Shown: positions 14,735 through 21,821 of the stretch, piece by piece
How positions within the stretch are numbered: the stretch's first letter is position 1
Layout of the letters: the number at the start of each line of letters is the position of its first letter
NCBI GenBank assembly: GCA_964614855.1
Contig: CAZTMX010000014.1
Location: forward strand, 1 to 26,155
Length of the DNA: 26,155 nt
Source: CAWJHE01 sp964614855
GTDB lineage: Bacteria > Chloroflexota > Anaerolineae > Anaerolineales > UBA4823
Direction: 5' to 3'
Position numbers and translations under genes: made by a program
The notes under the pieces: generated by a model
Database searches by the model: none
What the model was told of the DNA's origin: nothing
The model's input: only the letters and a program-made list of their open reading frames with translations

Positions 14735-15559
14735 ATGCATCTCAGCACGGCTCAATGGCACCAGCGCTACAACGCCCAGGTACGCTGGACGGCTAAATTG
14801 CGCGCCTACCTGCTGCAGCGCGCCAGCCTTCAGCCTGGCAGCCGTGTGCTGGAAGCCGGCTGCGGCACGGGGGCTGTACTGGGCGCGCTTGTAAATGAAC
14901 TGCCCGCAGTATTATCTGATCCTACCAAAAGCAATGATTCCGAACTCTCCGGTCCTGGCGCAGCGTTGCACGGGTTAGATATTCGTCTGGATTACTTAAG
15001 CTATACGCATAATAGCCTTCCTACACTGCCGCTCGTCCAGGGTGATGCGCATCACCTGCCCTACCCCACCGCCTCCTTTGACCTGGTGATCTGCCATTTT
15101 TTGCTTTTATGGGTGGCGGATGCCCGGCAAGTTGTGCGCGAATTGCAGCGCGTCACCCTCGGCGGCGGTCTGGTTGCCGCGCTGGCAGAACCGGATTACG
15201 GCGGCCGCATCGATTATCCCTTGGAGCTGGTTGACCTGGGGATTTCGCAGGCAGAAGCCCTGCACGACCAGGGAGCAGATATCAGCATGGGGCGCAAGCT
15301 GGGTGAACTGTTCTTCCAGGCGGGTTTACAGGGGATTGAAACGGGCGTGCTGGGCGGGCAGTGGTACAGCACGCCGGATTGGGATGACTGGCAGATCGAA
15401 TGGGATGTGTTGGCGGATGACCTGCAGGGAAAGTTTCCTTCCGACCAAATGTTAAAACTAAAAGAACTTGACCGCAGCGCCTGGGAAAATGCCAGCCGGG
15501 TGCTTTACGTCCCCACTTTTTACGCTATCGGCGTTTCCCCCAACCAGGGTTTTTCTTAA
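14735..15559 (+). CDS. Class I SAM-dependent methyltransferase
   Basis: Protein of 274 residues with the Rossmann-fold methyltransferase signature: motif I LEAGCGTGAVL (about 35-45), an acidic motif II region (LHGLDIRLDYL), a QGDAHHLPYPTASFDLVICH segment typical of UbiE/type 11 methyltransferases, and the post-II LGGGLVAALAEPDYGG. A 30-residue insert rich in Ser/Asn/Pro lies between motif I and II. The ATG at 14735 is preferred because AAAAGGGAA precedes it and it keeps the N-terminus natural; the open frame extends back to 14519 but overlaps the previous gene. It ends the cassette after the radical SAM pair, only 7 bases from the convergent Rieske gene. The acceptor is unknown; methylation of the same peptide tail or of a small molecule are both possible. 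Confidence 0.85.
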   Translation: MHLSTAQWHQRYNAQVRWTAKLRAYLLQRASLQPGSRVLEAGCGTGAVLGALVNELPAVLSDPTKSNDSELSGPGAALHGLDIRLDYLSYTHNSLPTLPLVQGDAHHLPYPTASFDLVICHFLLLWVADARQVVRELQRVTLGGGLVAALAEPDYGGRIDYPLELVDLGISQAEALHDQGADISMGRKLGELFFQAGLQGIETGVLGGQWYSTPDWDDWQIEWDVLADDLQGKFPSDQMLKLKELDRSAWENASRVLYVPTFYAIGVSPNQGFS

Positions 15560-15566
15560 TACTGCG

Positions 15567-15917
15567 CTATTTACCTTTTGGCAGACCAAGCTCAATCTGA
15601 CCATCCACTACCCGTACCGGGTAAGCTGGGATATCTATCACTGCGGGCAGTGAAAGCACCTTACCGCTGCGCACATCAAACGAAGCGCCGTGGCGCGGGC
15701 AAACGATTTCAAATCCATCCAGCTCGCCGTCGCCCAGTGGGCCGTCATCATGGCTGCACACATCGGCGATGGCAAAGAGTTGTCCGGCAATATTGAAAAG
15801 CACAACAGGCTGCTCATCAATCTCAAAGAACATGCGCTCCCCATTCGGCAATTCATCCAGCGACGCAAGCGTCACAAAATCGCAGCTTTGCGGATCGATT
15901 TTTGTGTAATTGTACAT
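15567..15917 (-). CDS. Rieske-type [2Fe-2S] ferredoxin
   Basis: Small Rieske protein of 116 residues. Cluster ligands are C54 and H56 (CSHDDGPLGDGE) and C73 and H76 (CPRHGASFD), the second half having the G-A-S-F-D ending typical of soluble NirD/BphF-like ferredoxins. No membrane anchor is seen, so it should be a cytoplasmic electron carrier. It is the last gene of the minus-strand suf operon, 3 bases after sufU. Rieske ferredoxins at the end of suf operons occur in Actinobacteria and Deinococcus, where they may serve electron supply or be cluster-bearing clients. Naming is confident, role is inferred. Confidence 0.88.
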   Translation of the reverse strand: MYNYTKIDPQSCDFVTLASLDELPNGERMFFEIDEQPVVLFNIAGQLFAIADVCSHDDGPLGDGELDGFEIVCPRHGASFDVRSGKVLSLPAVIDIPAYPVRVVDGQIELGLPKGK

Positions 15918-15920
15918 TTT

Positions 15921-16316
15921 CTATTCCACCAGTTCGTCGCTGGCTTCCCCAAGACCGTAGACACCGGCTTTAAGCACTTTCAGTGAAAGCAGCGCACACT
16001 TCAAACGCACCGGACCCAGATCCATTCCAAGCATTTCCAGCAAGTCATCTTTTGTGATGGCTTTGACTTCATCCAGGGTTTTGCCCAGAACGGCTTCCAT
16101 CAGCAGATCGGCTGAAGCCTGGGAAATGGCGCAGCCGTGCCCATCAAATAAGGCTTCTGTGACCCGACCCTGGTCGTCGGTGCGTAAATCCACGCGTATG
16201 TGGTCGCCGCATAAAGGGTTGTCATCTTCAAACGAGATGTCATGCGGTTCTAACTTTCCGCGGTAGAGCGGATTTTTGTAACGATCGATGATGATTTCGC
16301 GATACAGGTCGTCCAT
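15921..16316 (-). CDS. sufU: Iron-sulfur assembly protein SufU
   Basis: Protein of 131 residues of the NifU-N/IscU-like fold. The metal ligands are visible: C36 and D38 in NPLCGD, C62 in GHGCAISQAS and C107 in RLKCALL. The spacing is SufU-like; SufU binds zinc and receives sulfur from SufS. The ATG follows the sufS stop directly (TAA at 16317-16319, ATG at 16316), so translation is coupled. The absence of a sufE gene in this locus fits a SufS-SufU pair as in Firmicutes. The downstream gene is the Rieske ferredoxin. Confidence 0.93.
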   Translation of the reverse strand: MDDLYREIIIDRYKNPLYRGKLEPHDISFEDDNPLCGDHIRVDLRTDDQGRVTEALFDGHGCAISQASADLLMEAVLGKTLDEVKAITKDDLLEMLGMDLGPVRLKCALLSLKVLKAGVYGLGEASDELVE

Positions 16317-17576
16317 TTATGCACCAAACATATCAATGACTTTTGTCAGCCCTTCAGCCAGGCGGTCAACTTCCGCAAATGTCGAATACAGGTAGAAGCT
16401 GGCGCGGGCTGTGGCTGGGATATGGTATTTCTCATGCAGCGGCTGGGCACAGTGGTGACCGGCGCGGATGGCAATGCCCTGTGCATCCAGGATTTGTGAG
16501 ATATCGTGCGGGTGCACGCTTTTCATGGTGAAGGAAACCACCCCACCTTTGTGTTCTGCAGTCGGACCAAAAACCGTCAAACCCGGGACTTCCGCCAGGC
16601 GGTCGAGGGCATAAGCGACGATCTCATGTTCGTGCCGGGCGATCTTATCCATCCCGACAGAGTTCAGGTAATCGATTGCGCTGCCCAGGCCGACCGCTTC
16701 GGCGATCGCCGGTGTGCCGGCTTCAAATTTGTGCGGGATAGAATTCGGCACAAAGCTGCGCAAGTGAACGCTCTTGATCATATCCCCGCCGCCCAGGAAC
16801 GGCGGCATTTCTTCCAGCAAGGCTTTTTTTCCGTACAGAACACCGATCCCGCTTGGACCGCACATCTTGTGGGCTGAAAATGCCAGAAAATCGATATCCA
16901 ACGCCTGCACATCCACTGCGAAATGCGGCACAGATTGGGCGCCATCCACCAGGGTGACGGCACCGGCCTGGTGTGCCAGTTGGATGATCTCTGCAGCGGG
17001 GGTGATGGTTCCCAGGACATTGGACATATGCGTAAAAGAGACCAGCTTTGGCTTTTTTTCAAGCAGCTGTTGGTATACCTGCATATCCAGCAGCCCATCT
17101 TCCCCCACCGGGATGAACTCCAGCTTGATCCCCACTTCCTGCGCCAGGATGTGCCAGGGTACCAGGTTGGAGTGGTGTTCCATTTCGGTCAGGATCACCG
17201 TGTCAGCGGCTTTCAGGTTCTTGCGCCCCCAGGTATATGCCACCAGGTTAATGCTTTCGGTGGTATTGCGGGTAAAGATCACCTGGCGAGCAGCCGGGGC
17301 ATTGATAAACACCGCTGTTTTGGTGCGCGCCGCTTCGTACATGGCGGTAGATTCTTCCGCCAGCACATGGATACCGCGGTTAATATTGGCATTGTTCGTG
17401 CGGTAAAAGGCGTTCATGGCGTCGATTACGACGCTGGGTTTTTGGCTGGTGGCGGTGGAATCCAGATAGATCAGTGGGACACCAGGTCTGACCTCCCGGG
17501 TGAGTATCGGAAAATCCGCACGTACGCGTTGAACATCCAGATGGGTACCTAGCATTGTCTTTTTTGCATTGTCCAT
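16317..17576 (-). CDS. sufS: Cysteine desulfurase SufS
   Basis: PLP-dependent group II cysteine desulfurase of 419 residues that supplies sulfur for cluster assembly. The PLP lysine is K237 in AFSAHKMCGP and the catalytic persulfide cysteine is C376 in RAGHHCAQP; the HHSN and DGAQSVPH motifs are present. The ATG at 17576 (MDNAKK) is taken as the start: the open frame reaches 17702, but that lies inside the preceding gene and the extra residues are unlike any SufS. A second ATG at 17555 is possible, and no strong ribosome site distinguishes the two. It follows the small SH3-like gene by 7 bases and runs directly into sufU. Confidence 0.93.
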   Translation of the reverse strand: MDNAKKTMLGTHLDVQRVRADFPILTREVRPGVPLIYLDSTATSQKPSVVIDAMNAFYRTNNANINRGIHVLAEESTAMYEAARTKTAVFINAPAARQVIFTRNTTESINLVAYTWGRKNLKAADTVILTEMEHHSNLVPWHILAQEVGIKLEFIPVGEDGLLDMQVYQQLLEKKPKLVSFTHMSNVLGTITPAAEIIQLAHQAGAVTLVDGAQSVPHFAVDVQALDIDFLAFSAHKMCGPSGIGVLYGKKALLEEMPPFLGGGDMIKSVHLRSFVPNSIPHKFEAGTPAIAEAVGLGSAIDYLNSVGMDKIARHEHEIVAYALDRLAEVPGLTVFGPTAEHKGGVVSFTMKSVHPHDISQILDAQGIAIRAGHHCAQPLHEKYHIPATARASFYLYSTFAEVDRLAEGLTKVIDMFGA

Positions 17577-17583
17577 GTTTTTT

Positions 17584-17889
17584 CTAATCAATTTTCGTTT
17601 TCGATGACTTTGGGCGCGCCTTTCGTCGTCGGCGCACAGCTTTGCGGATATTGGCCGAGTCCTTTGGACACCACAGCACATGATCCGGCACCATCCAACC
17701 ATCGGTCAGGTAGACATTCTCGATGAACTGCACGGCAATCATCTTTGGGTCAACCTGAACAACCGTACCTACCAGCCAATCGTGGATGCGCTCACCACCC
17801 TTTTCATGGTCGCAAAGCACTTCCACGTGATCGCCGACTTCGTAGGCTTCTTCTCGATTTGGCGCTGAAGTAAAGTATAAATTGGGCAA
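17584..17889 (-). CDS. Unknown small protein with basic tail inside the suf operon
   Basis: Unrecognised protein of 101 residues between sufD and sufS. The central part (about 20-80) is beta-rich with a VGDHVEVL...DWLVGTVVQVD...MIAVQF pattern that resembles an SH3-like or KOW-like barrel. The last 25 residues are strongly basic (RRRRKARPKSSKTK), suiting nucleic-acid or membrane contact. I prefer the TTG at 17889 (protein begins PNLYFTS after Met) because a GGAG site is 6-7 bases upstream; a TTG at 17919 would give 111 residues. The sufD stop is 45 bases upstream and the sufS start is 7 bases downstream, so it is part of the operon. A real gene is likely given conserved-looking codons and spacing, but no function is assigned. 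Confidence 0.65.
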   Translation of the reverse strand: MPNLYFTSAPNREEAYEVGDHVEVLCDHEKGGERIHDWLVGTVVQVDPKMIAVQFIENVYLTDGWMVPDHVLWCPKDSANIRKAVRRRRKARPKSSKTKID

Positions 17890-17934
17890 GGTTATCTCCG
17901 AAAATCTTTTCTTGATCAAAAACGAAAAATAATT

Positions 17935-19296
17935 CTACCCCATTTTTTCGAGGATAGCTTGTTGGAAACGAGCGCGCACACCTTCAAACGGGATGCGCTG
18001 CATAATGGGATCAAAAAAGCCCTCAACCACCAGGCGTTCGGCCTCATGATAAGGGATGCCGCGACTGCGCAGGTAAAACACAAGCTCAGGGTCGATCTTC
18101 CCGACGGTTGCACCGTGTGTGCAGCGCACATCATCCGCCAGGATTTCCAAACCGGGGATCGAATCGGCGCGCGCTTCTGGGCTAAGCACCAGGTTGCGGT
18201 TGGATTGGTAACCGTCGGTTTTCTGTGCACCGGGGGCGACATAGATCATCCCCTGCCAGACCGAGCGCGATTTACCCTTTAAAGCGCCCTTGAACAACAA
18301 GTCACTGGTGGTATGTTGGGCCAGGTGATTTTGCTGGGTGTCATGATCCAGATGCTGGGAGCCGTCGGTAAAATAAAAACCGGACATACGACCGCTTGCC
18401 CCTTCGCCCACCAGATCCATATCGGAGAAATTCTTGGTCAACCGGCTGCCGATGGCGCCGAAAATCCAATCCAGGTTGCCGCCGTATGCCACTTGGGCTC
18501 GCTCGTGGCTGAAATTCCAAACATGGTTTCCCCAGGATTGCAATTCGACAAAACGCAGGGTTGCCCCCTGCCCTACCTGGATTTCCACAATCCCGGAGTG
18601 CATGGCGTCGCCGCCGGTTTCATCCGGTGAAGCGCTTTCGTGCACATAAGTCGCCGAAGCGCCTTCATCCAGCCAGACGAGCAAGTGAGAGAAGTACGCC
18701 AGGCCGGTTCCCGGACCCCACAAGATGCTGTGTAAAGGCTGCTCTATTTGGACACCGCGCGGTACATATAACAGCACGCCCTGGCGCGCCATCGCCCCGG
18801 TCATAGCAGCAAACTTGCCTTCCGACGTTCGCACCACCTGTCCAAGGGTTTTTGCCAAAACCTGAGGATGCTTCTTTTCTGCTGACAACAGATCGGTGAA
18901 AATCACGCCTTTTGCAGCCAGTTCTGGGTTCAGATCCACCTGGATGCCCGAGGGGGTTAGTAAGATTTGACCGCCGTATTCATTATCCACCAGCGGTTGC
19001 AGAAGCTCTGCTGGCGGTTGTGAGAGGTGCTGGACCTTTTCAGCCTGCTGCTCAAGCGGTAAAAGGCTTCCGGCGGGCAGATTGCGCAGATCGGTGCGCC
19101 GCCAGGGTTCATCCTTTGTCGTTGGCAGCGGCAAGTTTTGGTACTGTTCCCAAGCTTGCTGGCGGTATGCAGCCAGGAATTGACCGCCGTCCTGGCTTTC
19201 TGCAGGTGCTGGCACCATTTCACGGGTAAATACAAACTCATTACTTGCACGGCGCTCGCTGCGCCGGGTTGTTCGGATCACTGTGGGCGTTGTCAT
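17935..19296 (-). CDS. sufD: Iron-sulfur assembly scaffold subunit SufD
   Basis: Subunit of the SufBCD scaffold, 453 residues, paralogue of SufB. Recognised by the N-terminal TKDEPWRRTDLR element, the central beta-helix region (for example GPGTGLAYFSHLLVWLDEGA) and the C-terminal CTHGATVGKIDPELVFYLRSRGI segment, whose H-G-A-T-V is typical of the family. The start at 19296 follows an AGGATAG ribosome site and lies 3 bases after the sufB stop. The N-terminus has an unusual basic run (RTTRRSERRAS) before the conserved part. SufD pairs with SufB and recruits SufC for cluster building. Confidence 0.94.
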   Translation of the reverse strand: MTTPTVIRTTRRSERRASNEFVFTREMVPAPAESQDGGQFLAAYRQQAWEQYQNLPLPTTKDEPWRRTDLRNLPAGSLLPLEQQAEKVQHLSQPPAELLQPLVDNEYGGQILLTPSGIQVDLNPELAAKGVIFTDLLSAEKKHPQVLAKTLGQVVRTSEGKFAAMTGAMARQGVLLYVPRGVQIEQPLHSILWGPGTGLAYFSHLLVWLDEGASATYVHESASPDETGGDAMHSGIVEIQVGQGATLRFVELQSWGNHVWNFSHERAQVAYGGNLDWIFGAIGSRLTKNFSDMDLVGEGASGRMSGFYFTDGSQHLDHDTQQNHLAQHTTSDLLFKGALKGKSRSVWQGMIYVAPGAQKTDGYQSNRNLVLSPEARADSIPGLEILADDVRCTHGATVGKIDPELVFYLRSRGIPYHEAERLVVEGFFDPIMQRIPFEGVRARFQQAILEKMG

Positions 19297-19299
19297 CTT

Positions 19300-20703
19300 C
19301 TATCCTATGGAGCCTTCCATTTGAAGCTGGATCAAACGGTTCATTTCAATCGCATATTCCATGGGGAGCTCTTTTACCAGCGGCTCAATAAACCCAGATA
19401 CCACCATGGTGGTGGCTTCTTCCTGGCTTAAGCCACGGCTCATCAAGTAAAACAGCTGCTCTTCGCCCACTTTTGAAACCGAGGCTTCGTGACCGATGGT
19501 CACATCGTCTTCATCGATCTCAATATAGGGGTAAGTATCTGAGCGAGCCTTTTCATCAAGCAAGAGTGCATCGCAGGCAGCGTTGGATTTGACATCATAA
19601 GCGCCTTTGTGCACCTTGAGCAGACCGCGATAGGAAGAACGGCCGCTGCCTTTACTGATGGACTTGGAAGTAATCTTACTGCTGGTGTGCGGTGCAATAT
19701 GTACCATCTTACCGCCGGCGTCCTGCAATTGGCCGGGGCCGGCAAATGCCATGGAAAGGATTTCCCCATGCGCCCGTGGTCCCACCAGGTAACATGAGGG
19801 GTATTTCATGGTAATTTTGGATCCCAGGTTGGCGTCCACCCATTCCATGGTCCCGCCTTCATGCACCATGGCGCGCTGGGTCACCAGGTTATACACATTG
19901 GTGGACCAGTTCTGGATTGTGGTGTAGCGTACACGGGCACCCTTATTGACCATGATTTCAATCACACCACTATGAAATGAGTCAGTTGAGTAAATCGGAG
20001 CGGTACAGCCTTCGACATAATGCAACTGGGCGCCTTCATCTGCGATGATCAGGGTGCGCTCAAACTGACCGATGTTGGCTGCATTCAGACGAAAATAAGC
20101 CTGCAGTGGGAGATCGATCTTGACACCCTTGGGCACATAAATGAAAGACCCACCCGACCAGACAGCACTGTTTAGCGCAGCAAATTTGTTGTCTTCGATA
20201 GGAATGATCGTGCTGAAATACTGTCGGAAGAGATCTGGATGTTGGCGCAGGCCTTCTTCAATGCTCAAAAAGATCACACCTTGCTTAGAAAGGTTTTCCG
20301 TGATCTTATGATAAACCATCTCACTTTCGTACTGAGCACCCACTCCAGCCAGGAATTTCCTTTCAGCTTCGGGGATGCCCAGGCGGTCGAAGGTGTTTTT
20401 GATGGCTTCCGGCACATCATCCCACGACTTACCTTCGTTATCCGTGGGTTTTAAGTAATAGTAAATATCATCCAGGTTGAGACCAGATAAATCAGGCCCC
20501 CAATTCGGCATAGGCCGCTTCTGGAAGTGATCCAGGGCCTTGAGGCGAAACTGCAGCATCCACTCCGGCTCACCTTTTAAAGCGGAAATCCTGCGCACGA
20601 TTTCTTCATTTAGACCCTTTTCACTCTTAAAAACATACTGTTCAGGGTCACTGAAGCCGTACTGGTACTCGCCAATACCTTCTAATAACTTCTCGTCGCT
20701 CAT
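19300..20703 (-). CDS. sufB: Iron-sulfur assembly scaffold subunit SufB
   Basis: Core scaffold subunit of 467 residues on which clusters are assembled with SufC ATPase and SufD. The N-terminal EPEWMLQFRLKALDHF and PNWGPDLSGL elements, the RTLIIADEGAQLHYVEGCTA region containing the conserved cysteine, and YVEGC/IGHEASVSKVGEEQLFYLMSRG are diagnostic. The ATG at 20703 is preceded by a strong GGAGGT ribosome site. A hairpin sits just upstream of that site in the sufC-sufB gap, and sufD follows after 3 bases. Length and motifs are standard, and no defects were seen. Confidence 0.95.
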   Translation of the reverse strand: MSDEKLLEGIGEYQYGFSDPEQYVFKSEKGLNEEIVRRISALKGEPEWMLQFRLKALDHFQKRPMPNWGPDLSGLNLDDIYYYLKPTDNEGKSWDDVPEAIKNTFDRLGIPEAERKFLAGVGAQYESEMVYHKITENLSKQGVIFLSIEEGLRQHPDLFRQYFSTIIPIEDNKFAALNSAVWSGGSFIYVPKGVKIDLPLQAYFRLNAANIGQFERTLIIADEGAQLHYVEGCTAPIYSTDSFHSGVIEIMVNKGARVRYTTIQNWSTNVYNLVTQRAMVHEGGTMEWVDANLGSKITMKYPSCYLVGPRAHGEILSMAFAGPGQLQDAGGKMVHIAPHTSSKITSKSISKGSGRSSYRGLLKVHKGAYDVKSNAACDALLLDEKARSDTYPYIEIDEDDVTIGHEASVSKVGEEQLFYLMSRGLSQEEATTMVVSGFIEPLVKELPMEYAIEMNRLIQLQMEGSIG

Positions 20704-20716
20704 ACCACCTCCGAAA

Positions 20717-20745
20717 CCGAATTTGGGCGTGAGCTCAAATTTCGG
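20717..20745 (-). promoter_or_regulatory. Hairpin in the sufC-sufB gap
   Basis: CCGAATTTG (20717-20725) pairs with CAAATTTCGG (20736-20745) apart from one bulged base, with a 10-base loop. In the minus-strand transcript it ends 4 bases before the sufB ribosome site (20712-20707). It may stabilise or process the transcript, or modulate SufB translation. There is no T-run, so it is not a terminator. Confidence 0.4.
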
Positions 20746-20761
20746 CCTCCAATTTTTTCAA

Positions 20762-21535
20762 TCAGGCTGGTTTGCTGCCGTTTTTCTCGCGCAGCCAGTC
20801 GTAGCCGTGCTCTTCCAGGTGCAGCGCCAGGTCAGCCCCACCGGTCTCGATAATGCGCCCGTCCATCATAATGTGTACAAACTCAGGTTTGATGTAGTTC
20901 AAGATGCGCTGGTAGTGTGTGATCACCAAGACACCCAGCTTGGGGCCTCGCAGAGTGTTTACCCCTTCAGAAACGATGCGCAAAGCGTCGATATCCAACC
21001 CGGAGTCCGTCTCATCCATGACAGCAATCTCCGGCTGTAAGGTGGCCATTTGCAGCACCTCGGCGCGTTTTTTCTCGCCGCCGGAAAAACCTTCGTTCAA
21101 GTAACGGCCTGCAAAGGCATGATCCATCTGCAGCATGTCCATGCGCTCCTTCAAGAGCTTGCGGTATTCCGGGATGGTGATGCCCTTGTCTTGCGGGTTG
21201 GCAGCTTTGCGGTGCGCGTTGATGGCTGTACGCAAGAAATTTGCCACCGAAACACCCGGGATAGAAACCGGGTATTGGAAAGCCAGGAACAACCCCAAGT
21301 GCGAACGCTGGTCAGGCGCTAATTCCAGGATATTTTGCCCTTTGAACCAGACCTCACCCTCAGTGATTTCGTAATTGGGGTGCCCCATCAGGGCATAGGC
21401 CAGGGTGGACTTGCCAGTGCCATTTGGTCCCATCAAGGCGTGCACTTCACCTTGTGCAACCGACAGGTTTACACCTTTTAAAATCTCCCGGCCCTCAATA
21501 CCGGCATGTAAATTTCGTATTTCTAATACGGACAT
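20762..21535 (-). CDS. sufC: Iron-sulfur assembly ATPase SufC
   Basis: Cytoplasmic ABC-type ATPase of 257 residues that powers the SufBCD scaffold. Walker A GPNGTGKST (36-44), the Q-loop in LFLAFQYPVSIPGVSV, the SufC-specific signature FSGGEKKRAEVLQM, Walker B VMDETDSGLDIDAL and the switch histidine ITHYQRIL are all present. The GEVWFKGQNIL and ETGGADLALHLEEHGYDW regions are typical of the family. The ATG at 21535 has a GAGGAG ribosome site (21549-21544) 8 bases away. It is the first gene of the minus-strand suf operon, with the promoter at 21646-21674 and a leader of about 100 bases. Confidence 0.95.
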   Translation of the reverse strand: MSVLEIRNLHAGIEGREILKGVNLSVAQGEVHALMGPNGTGKSTLAYALMGHPNYEITEGEVWFKGQNILELAPDQRSHLGLFLAFQYPVSIPGVSVANFLRTAINAHRKAANPQDKGITIPEYRKLLKERMDMLQMDHAFAGRYLNEGFSGGEKKRAEVLQMATLQPEIAVMDETDSGLDIDALRIVSEGVNTLRGPKLGVLVITHYQRILNYIKPEFVHIMMDGRIIETGGADLALHLEEHGYDWLREKNGSKPA

Positions 21536-21560
21536 AGATGCAACTCCTCAAGAAAAATCA

Positions 21561-21579
21561 TTGTTGCACTGGGCAACAA
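21561..21579. promoter_or_regulatory. 19-bp inverted repeat in the suf leader, candidate SufR operator
   Basis: TTGTTGC (21561-21567) and GCAACAA (21573-21579) are perfect complements around ACTGG. The site is 26 bases upstream of the sufC start and roughly 60-80 bases downstream of the predicted suf transcription start. It contains the CAAC/GTTG half-sites associated with cyanobacterial SufR, but in the opposite order from the reported CAAC-N6-GTTG arrangement. In RNA it would also form a 7-bp hairpin just before the ribosome site. Confidence 0.5.
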
Positions 21580-21645
21580 AAATGGTCAACAGTTAGCGAT
21601 AAATCATTCGGGTGTTACCCAGAAATATTTATATAGAACGATAAG

Positions 21646-21674
21646 ATTATATCAAAGGCATGGCAAAAAATCAA
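21646..21674 (-). promoter_or_regulatory. Sigma-70-type promoter of the suf operon
   Basis: On the minus strand, TTGATT (21674-21669) and TATAAT (21651-21646) are separated by exactly 17 bases. The -10 is a perfect match. Transcription would start near 21639 and run through a leader of about 100 bases to sufC. The region also holds a small GGGT-GTT-ACCC repeat at 21610-21620. Confidence 0.7.
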
Positions 21675-21701
21675 TAATATTTACGATAAAATTCTTAAAT
21701 A

Positions 21702-21730
21702 TTGACAAAATTATCTGCGCATGCTATACT
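21702..21730 (+). promoter_or_regulatory. Consensus sigma-70-type promoter of sufR
   Basis: TTGACA (21702-21707) and TATACT (21725-21730) are 17 bases apart, a near-perfect consensus promoter. Transcription would start near 21737, about 85 bases before the sufR start codon. Its -35 lies 28 bases from that of the divergent suf promoter, so one bound regulator could control both. Confidence 0.78.
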
Positions 21731-21821
21731 TTTTTCAAGATCATGGTTTTGTCCCCAATGATTATCGGTATATTATCAAGAAAAAAGGTTCTGGAGACAT
21801 CCTGATACTCGGGAATAGTAT

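Noticed and set aside
15515..15566. Bidirectional terminator between the methyltransferase and Rieske genes
   Set aside because: Only a 3-bp stem (CCC/GGG) before TTTTT could be found, too weak to call.
16923..17552. Open frame antisense to sufS
   Set aside because: Shadow of a well-conserved gene; the residues resemble no family.
17577..17702. N-terminal extension of SufS to 17702
   Set aside because: It lies inside the preceding small gene and consists of Cys/Arg-rich residues foreign to SufS.
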